Part shown: piece by piece, positions 1-12,199 of the stretch
Layout of the letters: every line of letters begins with the position of its first letter
Numbering within the stretch: position 1 is the first letter of the stretch
Assembly: GCA_009733575.1 (NCBI GenBank)
Contig: ML769609.1
Location: 52,190-116,189 of the forward strand
Direction of reading: 5' to 3'
Source: Gymnopus androsaceus JB14
Lineage: Eukaryota > Basidiomycota > Agaricomycetes > Agaricales > Omphalotaceae
DNA: 64,000 nucleotides
Translations under genes and position numbers: made by a program
The notes under the pieces: generated by a model
What the model saw: only the letters and a program-made list of their open reading frames with translations
Databases searched by the model: none
Told to the model about the DNA's origin: nothing

Positions 1-1950
1 TGCATATTTCCTCGATCCAGCGATTAATGGTAGCATTGGGTCCACAGCTCAGGTTGTCTAGCATACCCTTGATGTATTTAGCATCTGTACAAACTGTTAA
101 CCACCTGCACCCATAGAGTTGATAGTAGCTCGCTTGTAAAGCAATCCTTAATCCGTATAGTTCATGTTTAGACTGCGAAAAACGAGCTTCTCTTTCATTG
201 AGAGTGCTTGACCCAAAGTAACAGAAGTAGACTTTTGTCTCATCATTAGGGTCAACTTGATAGATGTACCATCCGACTGCCATGTACGACGTGTCCACTA
301 CGAGATAAACATCCCAATCATAGTTAATAGGTCTTAAACACAGAGCATTTTTGATACCTTCTTTTATGAGGTCCATTGCCATATCGTGTTCAATTCCCCA
401 TTCCCATGGATTGTTTCCAGTTAGTCGCGTCAAAGGTGCTGCTAGTTTAGCAAAATTCTTTATGAACATGCGTAGCTGACTTGCAGTTCCAAGGAACGCC
501 CTAACATCAGATTTGCTTTTGCATCTCGGCCACATTAGAATAGTCTCGACCTGACTCTCCTTGGGAAATCTTCCCTCGTAAGAGCATCTGTGATCTAACT
601 AACAGTTGTTTCTTTACAGCACAAAAATGCTTTTGGTCCAGAAAAGGTTCCACCAACGTATTTGAACCTTTGGATAATCCTATTTACGTTCAAAGCATGT
701 TCCCAAACAAACCGTCAAATCTTTGGATTCTCTGGTATAGTCTCATAGCCACCTCCTGGTAATTCATACCTAGTAGCCGGACCTCGAATAGGAACGTCAT
801 CGAGATATGGTCTGGTAACTCCAGTCACAATCTTGTCTCGGTATATATAAGTCATGTTGTCATGGAAGATGGGTACAGAAATTGTCCAACCCATTGGTAG
901 TTTTACCAATCGGTACGTTCCGAAAGGTGTCTGGAACGCAGTGTAGTCTCATGACAACATGTGCAAATCCCGTTCATCATAACCAACAAACATGTCTAAG
1001 GTACCACCACATGCTCTTCCTGCAAAAGGTCTTGCGATGTCCGTGGTGGCTGGGGGCACTCCTGAAAATTGGATTGTGATTTTGTTAAGATGTTCGAGAC
1101 TGTGTACAATTCGTAAACTTTTCCCGTCCTTATTAGTGACACAAAACCACTTGGTCTGATAAGACGATGTCATAGGCTCATATAACCCCGCATCAATCTT
1201 GTCTTTGAGAATACAACACACTTCTTCGAAAATCCCTGGTGGAATCAGAATGTTTTTCTTGAACTAGGGTTCATGAGGGATTACAGGCATTTTAACCGGT
1301 GGAAAGTACTCGTGTTTTAACGATCCTCCTTCCTCGGCACACCATGCAAAACCTGACTCCTGATCCATCATTATATTGTGGAACAAGGCTAACTCCTCTT
1401 CACAGAGGAATCCCTTGTTATGATTTTTGTCAAAAATTTCCTTCCTTTCCTGCGTGAACCTTCCAGTGGGAACAAATGATCGAGGATGAGTAGGAAGCTC
1501 CGGTAAATCCTTAAGTGGATCTCCTTTGATATCCCTTTGCACTCTATATTCCTCGGGCAATTCAGTTTTAACTGGTCAGACTTTTATCGCAACAGGTTTA
1601 TATTTTCTTGCCCCAAAGACTCGGAACACATTATAGTGCTTATTTCTTTTTCGTCCTTTGGGACTTTGAAGTAATGTGGCCTCGGTTGTGAGGGTTTCCA
1701 TTCTTCAGTGGATTGTTCTCTCTTCTTTGCCAAGAGAACTCGCTTAAAGGTACGCATTGAGTTAGGCTTTGGTTGATATGTTTTAGTGCCATCATACGCC
1801 TTTTTCGGGTTTGACTCGTCAGATACAGGAGTATGTCTAGTGTCTGGTTTTGAGAGCTCTTTCTCCTCGACATGAAAGCTTTCCTTCAAGGCCTCACCTT
1901 TGTTGGCAAATGCTTCAAACTCCTGAGGGGTCATTTTAATAGACTGACTC
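1..1950 (-). pseudogene. Gypsy-1 pol: reverse transcriptase and RNase H
   Basis: Minus-strand ORF pieces 1584-1934, 1264-1560, 949-1221 and 715-909 are followed by an open stretch reaching position 1. The 949-1221 piece holds the early RT motifs (NKDGKSLRIVHSLEHLNK). The 715-909 piece holds LPMGWTISVP and the catalytic YLDDV box. Downstream, about 1-350, the RNase H fold begins with DWDVYLVVDTSYMAVGW, followed by acidic residues in EARFSQSKHELYG and VCTDAKYIKGM. Stops at 949 and 715 are TGA where Arg would fit (LS*DYTAFQTP, PKI*RFVWEH). The RT acts in the cytoplasmic particle to copy element RNA. RNase H is cut by the window start. Confidence 0.85.
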
Positions 1951-1980
1951 TCAGGGGTTGGTAAACCTTCCCTCCATTCA

Positions 1981-3131
1981 CTATAAAATACCCAATGTCG
2001 AGTTTAGTTCCCCATTTGCACTCATCATGTTAATGACAATGTCAGGGTCCCAAGAGACTCCACATCCTACTGCTATACGCTTCTTCATTGAAATGATTTG
2101 CGAGCCGGGATCCAGTACTCCTTCAACATCTTCTTTCGAGCCATTCACCTTAGGGTAAATAACTCTAAGACTGTTTGATTGACGAGCGACAATTGTTATC
2201 TTTTGTTGAGGATCATTCTCTGGTAAATCTTGCTTAAACATTTCAACGACATCGCAATGAACATAGGATCCTTTTGCTAAACTGCCTTCATCCTCTTCTA
2301 AGACTTCAATTTCACCCAGAGCCATATCAGTAATTTCGATCCACTGGGCTGCTAGAGACATAGTTGCATCGGGCAGATCAGTGATCCTATCCTTCCTCAA
2401 TGAAACATCATCTGGGTTGGGTACTTCGTAAAGGAACTGACTGGCTTTCTGAATCGGAACTCGAGAATTGCAGTTCTTCCTAATCATCAGCTTTTTCAAC
2501 TGAGGAGAGAGTTCAAACATCTCGCCAGTCGTGACTGAGATTGGGTTGAAAAAATACGATCAGCAACCTCCTCGACCAAACCAGGTCAGTAATTAGGGCT
2601 CTGCAGCTTATATGCTGGGCCGTCATTTTTCTTTAAGGTTTGATTCGGTGGTTTACTGGGATTCGTACTTTGTCGCGGGGCAGGGAGCACACCTTTAGGT
2701 AAGTCCCTCGGAATAGGAGTAACTGTAAGTGGTTTTATACTGTCGAAGGGTCTAGTAGCTGGTTGCGCAGCCTTTTCAACTTGTTCCTTTGATGGTACCG
2801 CGGTGCCAGGTGTTGAAACCTCTGCCTCGCTTTCATCTTCAGAGTCACTTGGAAGAAGTCTCGAAGCGTACTTGCTTCGGTGCCACTTTGTCTTTTCTTT
2901 TCCCGTTGCCTCACTTGATTTTTCCTTAGCATCAAGATTGAAAGGCTTGTATACCTCTCGATTAAAATTTTTGGGTTTTGGAATAACAACTTCCATTTTA
3001 CGAGATGTGGGTTTTATTTGCGTAGTCGTGCCCTCCGGTTTCTTACCCATCCTACTAGGTTTTTCCCGTTCGGTGGAAACCTTCATCGAGCTTAGTAGTT
3101 TTTGACCAAGCGTCAGCTGCATCTTTCCCAA
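1981..3131 (-). pseudogene. Gypsy-1 linker and aspartyl protease region
   Basis: Two minus-strand ORFs, 2586-3131 and 1981-2520, lie between the zinc knuckle and RT. The second contains VLDPGSQIISM, a retropepsin-like D-x-G-S active site (Pro at x is unusual for Gypsy but seen in fungal relatives), and the later hydrophobic stretch around DPDIVINMM. The first is Lys/Pro-rich and looks like a linker. The protease would process the Gag-Pol polyprotein. Stops and frame changes between the pieces mean no full polyprotein can be read. Confidence 0.7.
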
Positions 3132-4870
3132 TCATTTTATCATTCTCTTCACTCTCGGATTTGTTCAGGAAGAAATTAAACAGGTGCTTACTGAAGGCGT
3201 CCAGGTTAACGCCTTGAGAACCTTCAGCAGGCTCCTGATAAAATACTTCCTTGGGAAGCGGATTGTCTGGTTCTTCAAAGAAGTAACTAGACTGGTCTTC
3301 GACCATCCACCCTCTCTGTCTGGCGATTTGAAGGACTTTGTCCTTCCGCGACATTTCGTCGTCGTCCCGAGGCATATATCCTCCATCCTTGAGCATCATC
3401 TGATTCGTGCCATCTTTCATGACTAGAATTCCCTTGGACTTTAGATCTTCAATGCTCGGACACGTCCTGACTCCATGCCCCTTTTCTCGACAGAAGTAAC
3501 ACATCATGTCTCCAATAGCCGTAGACTTAGCCGGAGTAAACGATGATGGTTTGCTAGTTGGCCGCGGTAAGTAAGAGCTAGACGAGGATTGCTGTGGGTA
3601 GGAGGGCGCCCGTGATGAACTGGGTGCTCCTCTAGCTATCGACTCGACGCTATTTTTTAACGCTGCCAGAGATTGCTCGATCGCGGAGAGCTTTTGATCA
3701 TGGTGTTTTATTTCCACGTCGTGACGATCCTTCGAAAGAGAGACTTTCCTCCCCCATTCATCGTCAGGTTCTCCTTTGACCTTTGCATTCCCTGTGACTA
3801 CGTCAGGGTTGTACACCGTGGCCGCGACAGCAGGTTCGCTTGTCGAGATCAACGACGTAGAATAACCCTTCCACAATCTTGCTTGTTTCTCTGGCAGATT
3901 CAATGATTTCCTTCAAAGTGAAAGGATCATCTTCTCTTCGATCAACCTTATTCTTCGGATCTACTTCAGCTTTGTCGAGAATAGTATTCACGAAAGAACC
4001 ATCGAACGCCGTGAGGAACCATCGTACTGCCTCGTTATTCGAGAGTACAGGCTGAGGTCCACTCATGAGTTTATTTGCTTCGATACTGAAAGCCCTTATG
4101 AACTTCTGGATCTTCTGCAACTCGTTCCTATATATGGTTCCAACACTCTTTACTAACTTCTCGATTCTCTGTTTCGATCCTATTTCTTCACTCGCAGTCT
4201 CAGGGTAGCCTTTCTTCAACATTTGTTGGAAGTCTTCCCATGTAGTCGTTGCACTAGTCACGATCGGATTGTCCTTCCATTCGAGCTGTGTCGCGTATGA
4301 CATCCAACTCACAGCAAGGAACTTTTTAGCAGTATCCTCCGTGATTTTATTCAACGCAAAGAGTGCTTCACAAGCGGCTAGCCATGCCAACAAATTCTCG
4401 GGTTTATCACCGTTGAACTCGGGCGGGGCCTTTTTATGAATACTTGGGAGCTTGTCATTTTGAAGTTCAAGCACGGCTCCCGGCGTGAGCTGAACTTTAA
4501 TGTTACTGATTGTCGTAGGTATAGACATTCTTGTAGCTTGAGGGGTTTGAGTTTGTCTTTGTGGGACTTGCTCGGTGGGTCTTGTCTCGATGATAGGTGT
4601 CTGAAACTCTTCGTCGTCTGACGATTCGTCTGATAATCTATTCCGAGATGAATTCCCTTTTGGTGAACGCGGGGCTCGACTCGTAGATGATTCTGCTCGG
4701 CTAGCAAGAACTTCCTCTATAGTCACTAAGGATGGGCTGTTACGCTCTTCCTCGGGTACAGGTGAAGGTCTAGTTGACGGCAAAGTTCTAGTTGAACGAG
4801 GAGCTCGCGGTGCTACTCTCGCTGTAGTTCTGTCCTCGGGCGTCTGCGGATAGGGTGGCTGTGGGTACAA
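3055..4870 (-). pseudogene. Gypsy-1 gag with CCHC zinc knuckle
   Basis: The 355-residue ORF 3803-4870 has a Ser/Arg/Pro/Thr-rich N terminus followed by a retrotransposon gag core (residues ~140-300, around LAWLAACEALFALNK and VRWFLTAFDGSFVN). ORF 3055-3903 overlaps it in another frame and carries the CCHC knuckle CYFCREKGHGVRTC. Gag normally forms the virus-like particle and binds element RNA. The frame change near 3850-3900 suggests a frameshift inside gag. The start at 4870 is the first Met of the open frame; the coding region may begin earlier. Confidence 0.8.
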
Positions 4871-5070
4871 AGGTACCTTTGGCTTCCTTTTCAGTAGCGC
4901 GTCGGGATTTTCTATCGGCGGTAGTGGCTGTTCGCTGGAGTTGCGTGTACTTCTACCAGCTGGTGGATTATGCGATGAGCCAGAAATTTTGACTGCAACG
5001 GCGAATCCTTTTTAGCGCACTGACTGAAAACAGTTACTTGTGCTTAATAATTTTTCAATCAAAAGTAGCT

Positions 5071-5088
5071 CCCTCGCGGTGGGCTCCA
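5071..5088 (-). other. Gypsy-1 primer-binding site
   Basis: Two bases inside the LTR end, the minus strand reads TGGAGCCCACCGCGAGGG. A PBS starting TGG directly after the LTR matches the CCA end of a tRNA. I did not identify which tRNA. Confidence 0.65.
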
Positions 5089-5090
5089 GA

Positions 5091-6902
5091 TGATGAGTTA
5101 GATATGTGCTGGGTATGAAAACCAACCAAACAACAATCACCCCAATCAGATATAATCCAAAAGGTTTAATTTAATGCGAGGAAGGAGGTTGTCAAAGGTT
5201 CCCTCGACTACTAATTGATTCGAAGAGAAAAGCACTTGACAGTTGACACAGATAGTGCGCAATGAACAAGGTTTTATATTTGGAGGGAGGTTTTGAAAAG
5301 CCAACTAACGTACGACGACGCGCTGAACTAATCGAGGGGAAAGCAAACACCAAAGCACGGGTCAAGTACGCCGACTCAACAAACGACTTTGCGTATCCGC
5401 GGTGAAACACCAAAGCACGGGTCAAGTACGCCGACTCAACAAACGACTTTGCGTATCTCGGGAGCCTTTACGTCGCCGCGCAATGATACTCCAACTCTCA
5501 GGGATTCCCGCGAGTTACCTAACAAGCTTATACGACCGCCGCGCAAGTCACTCGAGTAGGCGTTTTTAACACACTCAGCGAAGAGCGGGCAAGGGGTAGA
5601 ATCTGTTGGTAAAGCTAGGTAACACTCCGAGAAGCTTCCTCCCTAAAACTAGACCAAGCCGACAGTTGGGTCCAAGACCTTTCCTAATTAACAACGGGCT
5701 CGTCGAGGTGTGCACGTTAGGCTCCACCTGCGGTCCTAAGACTGATGTGACCTCTCTTCGAGATGAAAACCAGGAATGCTCGACTTAATAGCCGGGAAGT
5801 AGAATGAACAGCCTCAGTATTATCGAGGTTACAAGAAGGCCACCCGTTTCAAAGGTTGTAGAGGACGATGCAGACGCGTCTGAGCGTGTACGAATCACTA
5901 CAGGTCCTAAGATAGAAATGCGTTTCAGGTATCAAGTCTAACTTGTTATTCCGAGATAGAATAGCTACCCTTATATACTGAGCGAGATATATGAAAATAG
6001 GAAAATGAGAGAAACTGAGCGAGATAGGATGAAACAGAGTAAGTAAAATAGAAAAGATAAATAATGTCCATATATGCGTGTATACTATGGTTTTGCCTCG
6101 ACGTTTTCCTGCCTCGTTCGTTTGTCTTCCTCGATTGGGTCGACTTTTGGGATTTTGGTCCGAATCGACTCGAGTCATTTGCCTTTTTACAAGGCTCGCC
6201 AGTTCCTTTAGCAGAACAGCCCTCGGAGGTATTTCTATGTTTTTCCTTGCCAATGGGAGACTGGTTATTATCTCTAGTTCCGCGTGGTCTCGAGTCTAGA
6301 TGCCTGGTAGCATATGGATCTCGGTAAAACGCTGAGGCTCGGATAGAAATACTCCTTGGTCCTTCCGTGTTCTAGAAGTAGCTACAGCAAGTGGGTCATG
6401 TGGCCGCGTTGGACTGCCGCGGCTATATGCCTGGGCGCTTTCCAGCGAGCGTCAACTTTGAGGGCACCTGTTAGGGTACTTCCCCATCTCGGTCCACCTT
6501 GCTTCGTTTAATAAACTTGAGTGTCATTTAGACTCCTCGGTGAGCTGATTGCGGAAACGATGCCTCATTAAGACTTCGATCCCTTGGGTATATCCTTCGA
6601 GGACCTAGCCTAGTATAATGGGCTTGTTTATCTGCCTCGGTCAGCAACTTGTTATCCAACAAGCTTGCCTTGCTACACCATACCGCGCATAGGACTTTGA
6701 CCGAGGGCATTCACAAAGTTAAGTATGGTACCATTCCGTGTACCGTTACTCTGCAACCTTTTGGGTAGAATAGGTCCTTGGTAGATTTTTACTATCAGCT
6801 TGGGCTCACTATAGTTCTCTTATTGACTGTGTTTTGTTACTAACAGAACCTAGGATTATTGGTTCTGCGCAGTTCTAGCCTTAGCCAAAAATCGGCGTAT
6901 CA
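5091..6902 (-). repeat. Gypsy-1 long terminal repeat, 1812 bp
   Basis: On the plus strand the LTR begins TGATGAGTTAGA and ends GGCGTATCA, so it reads TG...CA on both strands. The boundaries were set by comparison with the solo LTR at 59099-60931 and by the adjacent PBS. It contains two ~53-bp direct copies at a 60-bp period (5345-5397 and 5405-5457, around CACCAAAGCACGGGTCAAG). ORFs inside it are spurious. The flank after 6902 is unmatched because the other LTR lies outside the window. Confidence 0.88.
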
Positions 6903-7639
6903 CCTATGTGCTCTATTCAGCAAATGTGTGAGATGCCAAGTCATTACAATGATTCATGTTACAGTGACATGGTAAACATTGCCAACAACAGTGATGTTTT
7001 TAACCTTGTCAACCATTCAAAAAAGATTCATGGTAGTGAATCTTACAACGGTGACCATTTTGCATCACCGGTGCCAGTGCATGCGCAGGCACAAATGATT
7101 TTAAGCCCAACTCCCATTGGGCTGATGGCAATGCTTGCTACATTGCCAAACCAAGTCATTTTCACAACTCAGAATTTAACAAAGCTGCTCAGCTCAACTC
7201 TGGTTGGGCTGGAAATAATAAGGTTCTGTCTGAATGTTTTAGTGTGGCCTTAACCTTGCTTGAATGCCCATTTGGGTAATCCCCAAGTCAATTACTTCTT
7301 GCAACCTGTGCTTTTGCACAGGCTTCCAAGCCAAAAGGCTCTCTGTGAACTTTTGGAGTTCATGGAAAAGTTTCAGCTTGGACAGGTTGCAAGCCAGAAG
7401 GCTCCCCAATTACAGTATCCCTGATCCCCCCACCCACTCCAAGTAAGGACTCGGACCTGCCAGCATGGCAATCCCACTAGTCTGGCCCTTTGAGTGGGAC
7501 TTTGAGGGATTATAACCAGATAGCCGAGCAGATTTGGGGGCCTCATAGCAGCCAATGGTAAAGCAACAAATGGGTATATGATTAAGCTAAAAATGAAAGG
7601 AAGTACTCTAAGAGTCTGAAAATGGAAAACTGTGCCAAC
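6903..7639. other. No gene recognised
   Basis: Between the Gypsy-1 LTR and the Tnp2 remnant only short ORFs occur and none resembles a known protein. Short imperfect direct repeats such as CAAGCCA/GAAGGCTC occur at 7320-7410. Confidence 0.4.
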
Positions 7640-9059
7640 TCTTAAGCACCTGTTGAAATATGGTCACGGCTAACCCATATCCTTCCACATTCTTTCAAAG
7701 GTAAAGCATTGGCGCTAATTTGATTCCCACACTTTTCTTTGCAGGCATTGGTCACTACCATTGTTATCATACAGAGTCCATGGCCAGTCAAATGCATACT
7801 TGAAACCATCAGGTGTGATTTGGGTAGCTGAGGTGTTGAGGTGGAGAACATGGTGGCAGTGATAATGTACAATGTCTTCCAGGATACAGTGCATAGTGTC
7901 AATTACAAGCATCCAGGTGGGGTCCCAATACTCCAGCAAGCAGAAGGATGACCACTGAACACCATGGCTCTTGACAATGCTGCTTGGAATCATCTGAGCA
8001 TCTCTATAGGCCTCCAACCAGTGGCATAATCCACTAATATCTCAACAAGGCCAACAAGTGTGATTAGTGTTGCAATGGCTTGACTTGGGATGAAAGCATG
8101 CTGGCTGCCATGCCAAAATTATGTCAACATATGCTGTGCCATTATATGTCACTTGGAGCAGCATGCTGCCACTCAAGCCACTTTCACACCTGATTAACTA
8201 CGTTTAGTACACAAAAAAATATTAAGATTGTTTTTTTTGATTTCTCAGAAAATTATTTAAAGCTAACTTTAGCTGGCAGTTGCTAGGTCCGGCGTCAACT
8301 GACAGCATGGCATGCCAAGCCATGCCGTGTCTATTTTTGGTTGATGCCATTATAAGTCATGCCACGCTGCGCCATGTCATGCCTTTGCAACACTAAGTGT
8401 GATCACAGCTGAAGATGTGATGCTTGCCATGCAAATTGCATATTGTGTGGATAAAGTTTGACATATTTCCCATGAAACCAGCAGCCTTTCAAGCACCATA
8501 CAGATCATCCACAGAGAGAGAGATCCCTGCTTTAACTACTGCCCCTGACTCCAAATTGGCAGTGGGGAATACCCTCATGCCAGGTCACCATGCTTCAACA
8601 GATTTCTCCAAGGTAGGTCAAAGACAATGATCCAGTTGGTCATAGCCAGGTTCATGAGGACCAAGAATGTGGTAGGTGTAAAGATACTCTGGGAGGTATT
8701 GGATTGATGAATCTAGAGCTGAATTGGCACAGGAGACAACTCCAACAGACACATGGAGGCCTTAATGTGTGATACGCTTGGGATTGAAAAAGTCTGTGTG
8801 TACTGAGAAGGCTAGCTGGATTTTGTTACCACAACCAATAAAGAGTTTCCCACCTGGCCCTTTGTGATCTCGGAAAAAGTGGGCTTCAAACACATCCTGC
8901 ACATTATTAGGTGCAATTCCTGTCCTAATTGATTACAGAGCTGTGTCAGTGGTTTCCATACATTGATTGAGATAGATGGGGTCCAGAAGACATTGAGCAA
9001 TGTAGTTGGCAAAGGAAGAGACAAGGAATGGTTTAATTGTCTTTAGAGTACCATTGCGC
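7640..9059 (-). pseudogene. Tnp2/Plavaka-like (CACTA-type) transposase remnant
   Basis: Minus-strand translation of 8404-9055 gives family-like segments in broken frames: a stretch with IQLAFSVHTDFFNPKR, then LPEYLYTYHILGPHEPGYDQ, a block like GMRVFPTANLESGAVV, and KAAGFMGNMSNFIHTIC. After the MITE at 8065-8395 the ORF 7715-8017 continues with GVQWSSFCLLEYWDPTWM and VIDTMHCILEDIVHYH, which matches the D-x-MH motif of Tnp2-like transposases of Agaricomycetes. The enzyme would cut and rejoin transposon ends. Several stops and the MITE make it a pseudogene. Its 5' part stops at the KDZ terminus at 9060. Confidence 0.72.
8065..8395. mobile_element. hAT-type MITE, 331 bp
   Basis: The element starts TAGTGTTGCAATGGC and ends GCCTTTGCAACACTA, a short inverted repeat. 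It is flanked by an exact 8-bp duplication AGTGTGAT (8057-8064 and 8396-8403), as hAT transposases make. There is no coding capacity. It sits inside the Tnp2 remnant and is therefore younger than it. Confidence 0.85.
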
Positions 9060-9275
9060 CACCTGTACAGCCCCAAGAATGGTATATGTACAAGGGGAAC
9101 CCCGTTGGTACATTGCTATGTAGATAAGGTGTTTAGAGTAATATGCCCCATAGTAGATAAATGCTAGTAATTGAGGGAACTTTAGGCATGAATTAGTATA
9201 CCTTACCTTCTTTAACCTCACAGGCATCATGTGACCATCAGGGGTCGGCTCAGACAGTGTTTGGGAAGCGCATTT
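9060..9275 (+). repeat. KDZ left terminal inverted repeat
   Basis: Aligned by eye with the reverse complement of 19158-19374 over about 217 bp, with roughly 20 differences (about 90% identity). Begins CACCTGTACAGCCCCAAG. The ORF at 9033-9284 is an accident of this repeat. Confidence 0.88.
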
Positions 9276-9515
9276 GTGAGGCACACTTCAAAATACTACA
9301 ACACACATTAGATTATACACACTATCTAACAGATCACAACAAAAAGATTAGATAATAAGAAGTCACAAACAACAAGAAAGCATCATGATGCCAAGTAAGT
9401 TCAGTCCAAGCATACAGCGAAGAAGTCTGCCACCCTACCCCGAGAACTCTGCCTCATCCTCCTCATTGTCATCATTGTTATCAGAAACCACATCGGAGTC
9501 AGAGACAATGAAGCA

Positions 9516-12170
9516 TCAGCTCTTCTTCTTCACCTTACCCTTTTCCACCACAGACTTCTTACCGGCCCCCGCAGTCTTCATGCCACCTCCTGCAACCTTC
9601 TTACTCCCTCCTGTACCTCCTTTGCGAGTCATGCCCACTGACTTCTTCCCACCACCTCCTGCCACCTTCTTTCCACCTCCACTCCCTCCCGCCGAGTTCC
9701 TGCTCCCTCCACCAGCTTCTGCCAACTTCTTACCAGTGCCCACCGATTTCTTCTTCGCTGTGCCCTTGCCAGTGCCCCTGGACTTCTTCTTTGCTGGAGC
9801 ATCATCTGCACCAGACTCTTCATTGCTGTCATCACAGACAGCTCTTTTACGCCTGGATCCCTTGGACGGATGAGCAGCGTCATCTTTTTCACTGTTGTCA
9901 TCATCATCATCATGCCTGCGCTTTGAACCAGCATCAGCCTGCTTCTTCCTAACCCTGGGCTCAAGCTCCCTATTCTTCTCAGCATTGCTCTGATAGGTCT
10001 TTGCCTCCGCAGGAGTCATGCAATACCAATGAGCCTCACTGCTATTCCAAGCATTGTAGAGTCTCTTGGTGTGATCGGCAGCCAGTTGCTGAGGGTAGGA
10101 GCGGGGAACATCATCAGGCCAACCAGTGATGTTGACCTTGTATGGGACAACAATGTTCTTGGCAAATGAGACGTAGCTCATACTGAGGTTCGCGGCCCCT
10201 GTAATCTCTTCTAGAAACAAGACAAGCATTAATGATCAGAAAACAGAGGAGAATAAGTGTCTTACAGAGGCCCTGTGTAACCATGCGTACAATCTCAGAG
10301 GCCATCTCACACTGGTAGAGCTTCCGCGTACCAACTGCAAACAAACTTCTCAGCAAGGAAACAACCCAATAAAAGTTAAAACATACCTTTCTCCTCCATC
10401 ACCACATAGCTCTCATACAAGTTCAGCACATCTTGAAAGCCCATATGGAAATAACAGCAAAAGAAGGCATCAGCCGGACCATGGCCATAGAAAGCTGAGA
10501 CAACTGTTGACTGAAACAACCCACGGACCACCATACCGAATGAGTTAGCATCAGTTGACTCATACAAAAAATGTGCCTGAGAACCCAAAGAAAGTCAGCG
10601 TGAAAAATGTTAAACACAAAAAGAAACTGTACCTCCTGCTGAAAAATGTTGACCTTCTCAGCTACGCTCTTCGCTTGGGCACATTTGCTAACCCAGATGC
10701 TGCAACCTTCTCTTCAGCCTTCTCCTCATTGTACTTCTGGCAAAGAGCTTTCATGGCCTCTGGATCCTGGAAAATCTCCTGGAGGTCCTTGTCCTCCTTG
10801 ACCTTAGTGCGGAGATCCTTGAGTGCAGTTCTAGAACCTTTACCTTGACCTAAGAATAAGCCTTAGAAAAAATAATGAGATCAGGTAAACGGAACGTCTA
10901 CTCACCAGCATTCACCTCCTTTCCCTTGAAGTAGACCAAGATATTATAGTCACTGGATTTCTTTTGCGGCTTCATGGATGGAAGTTGGTTGGCAAGCTTC
11001 TTGATGTGCTCCATGGAGATGTCGTTGAGGTTGGCATACTTTGTAAACAACTCCTCCTGCTCATCCAAGAGCTTATCAATGTCTACAGCAAACTTTTCTG
11101 AGCGTTCCTCAGCAGCCTTTCACATGAGTCTGTGCTCCTCCTCACCCATCTCCGACCTCTTCTTCTTCCTAGGGGGCAGTTTGTGCACAGAGGTGTCCCC
11201 CAAACCAGGGAATGTGTCCGGCGCAGAGCCAGAGTCAGCAGCGGTTGCAGAGCCAGCCCCAACTGCAGTCAAAGAGCCGCTGGCCACAGACACATTAGTA
11301 GGAGTAGTGGACATGCCAGTTGGAACAGTGGAAGTGTTAGAGGATGCATCATTCAAATTAGTAGGAGTAGCGGACATGCCAGCCGGAACAGTGGACGCGT
11401 TAGAGGATGCATCATTTGATGGAGAGGCACTATCAGAACCAGTCAAAGCACCTCAGTTGCAAAGGCACCCTCAGAAGGAGGAAGAGTAAGATCAGCAGAT
11501 GTATGGATGGATGCATCATCTGATGGAGAGGCACCAGTGAATGCACCAATGGCTGCAGAGGCGCTGTCAGAAGTAGGCGTGTTGCTGGATGCACTGGCAT
11601 TGCCAGATATGTTTGAGGAATCATCAGCAGATGCCTCTGGTACACATGCAGGCCTGGCTGGAGTGCCAGACACATCAGAAGCGCAACTGCTGTTGGAGAT
11701 GTCAGCCAGTGCTGCAGACACAAAATGTGCTGCTGCAGATCCAGTAGATGATCCATCGCCTCTGTCATTCTCCTTGGCAAAAAGCCTAGTGCCGCGAGAA
11801 GGCTGATAGTTTGGCTTCGGGCCCACTTGAGGCTGCAAGGAAGCTAAAAGTTTATCAGTACTCAAGCTCATAAATGCAGCAGAAATGAAAAATAAACTTT
11901 AGTGCAAATCAGTCAGAAAAAAAACAAGGAGATTTACCTATGGCAGCTGCAGTCCGAGTCAAAAATCTGTTCAGAGACTCACGGTTTTTGAGCTCATTAT
12001 GATGAACCTGACTGGCATCAACCATGTCAGTGGCCAGGATTGCAACCATATGTCCCAATGGTGCATTGTCCATTGAGTAGTGATTTCGGAAAAAATTTGT
12101 AGAAACAAGCATGAAAATTTGAGAACAAATGCCACCCAACGGAGAGAAGCACAATAACCATACAGTGGCT
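9516..12170 (-). pseudogene. KDZ cargo gene of unknown function with Lys/Gly/Ala-rich tail
   Basis: Exons can be followed on the minus strand from ~11871 down to the stop at 9516. The N-terminal half is Ser/Ala/Thr-rich low complexity. Then come an acidic/basic helical stretch (QEELFTKYANLNDISMEHI), a conserved-looking block (FYGHGPADAFFCCYFHMGF) and a motif like NITGWPDDVPRSYPQQ...HWYCMTPAEA. The last ~120 residues are Lys/Gly/Ala-rich and histone-H1-like in composition. Introns with GT...AG are visible at about 10210-10265, 10336-10386, 10576-10632 and 10851-10905. The coding region is damaged by an in-frame TGA at 11120-11122 (HRLM*KAAEERSE) and a frameshift near 11445. A possible upstream exon lies at ~11940-12170. 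I recall similar uncharacterised Agaricomycete proteins but know no function. The basic tail suggests nucleic-acid binding, by inference only. Confidence 0.6.
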
Positions 12171-12199
12171 AGTCAGCCAGATGTTAAAGTCTAACATTG

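Larger units (their letters stand above)
1..6902 (-). mobile_element. Ty3/Gypsy retrotransposon (Gypsy-1), truncated by the window edge
   Basis: Read on the minus strand the order is LTR (6902-5091), primer-binding site, gag with zinc knuckle, aspartyl protease, reverse transcriptase and RNase H. The order and the motifs fit Ty3/Gypsy. Integrase and the 3' LTR lie beyond position 1. The coding region is broken into several ORFs by in-frame stops (for example TGA on the minus strand at 949-951 and 715-717, in one frame) and by frameshifts, so this copy looks dead. A solo LTR of the same family lies at 59099-60931. Confidence 0.9.

Noticed and set aside
6064..6327. ORFs within the Gypsy-1 LTR (and again at 60082-60346)
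   Set aside because: They lie in non-coding LTR sequence and are not preserved identically between the two copies.
9385..9873. Pro/Phe-rich plus-strand ORF, 162 codons
   Set aside because: It is the antisense shadow of the Lys/Gly-rich tail of the cargo gene on the minus strand.
9516..10229. Linker histone H1 gene
   Set aside because: Only the tail composition is similar; no winged-helix globular domain is present and the upstream part is a different protein.
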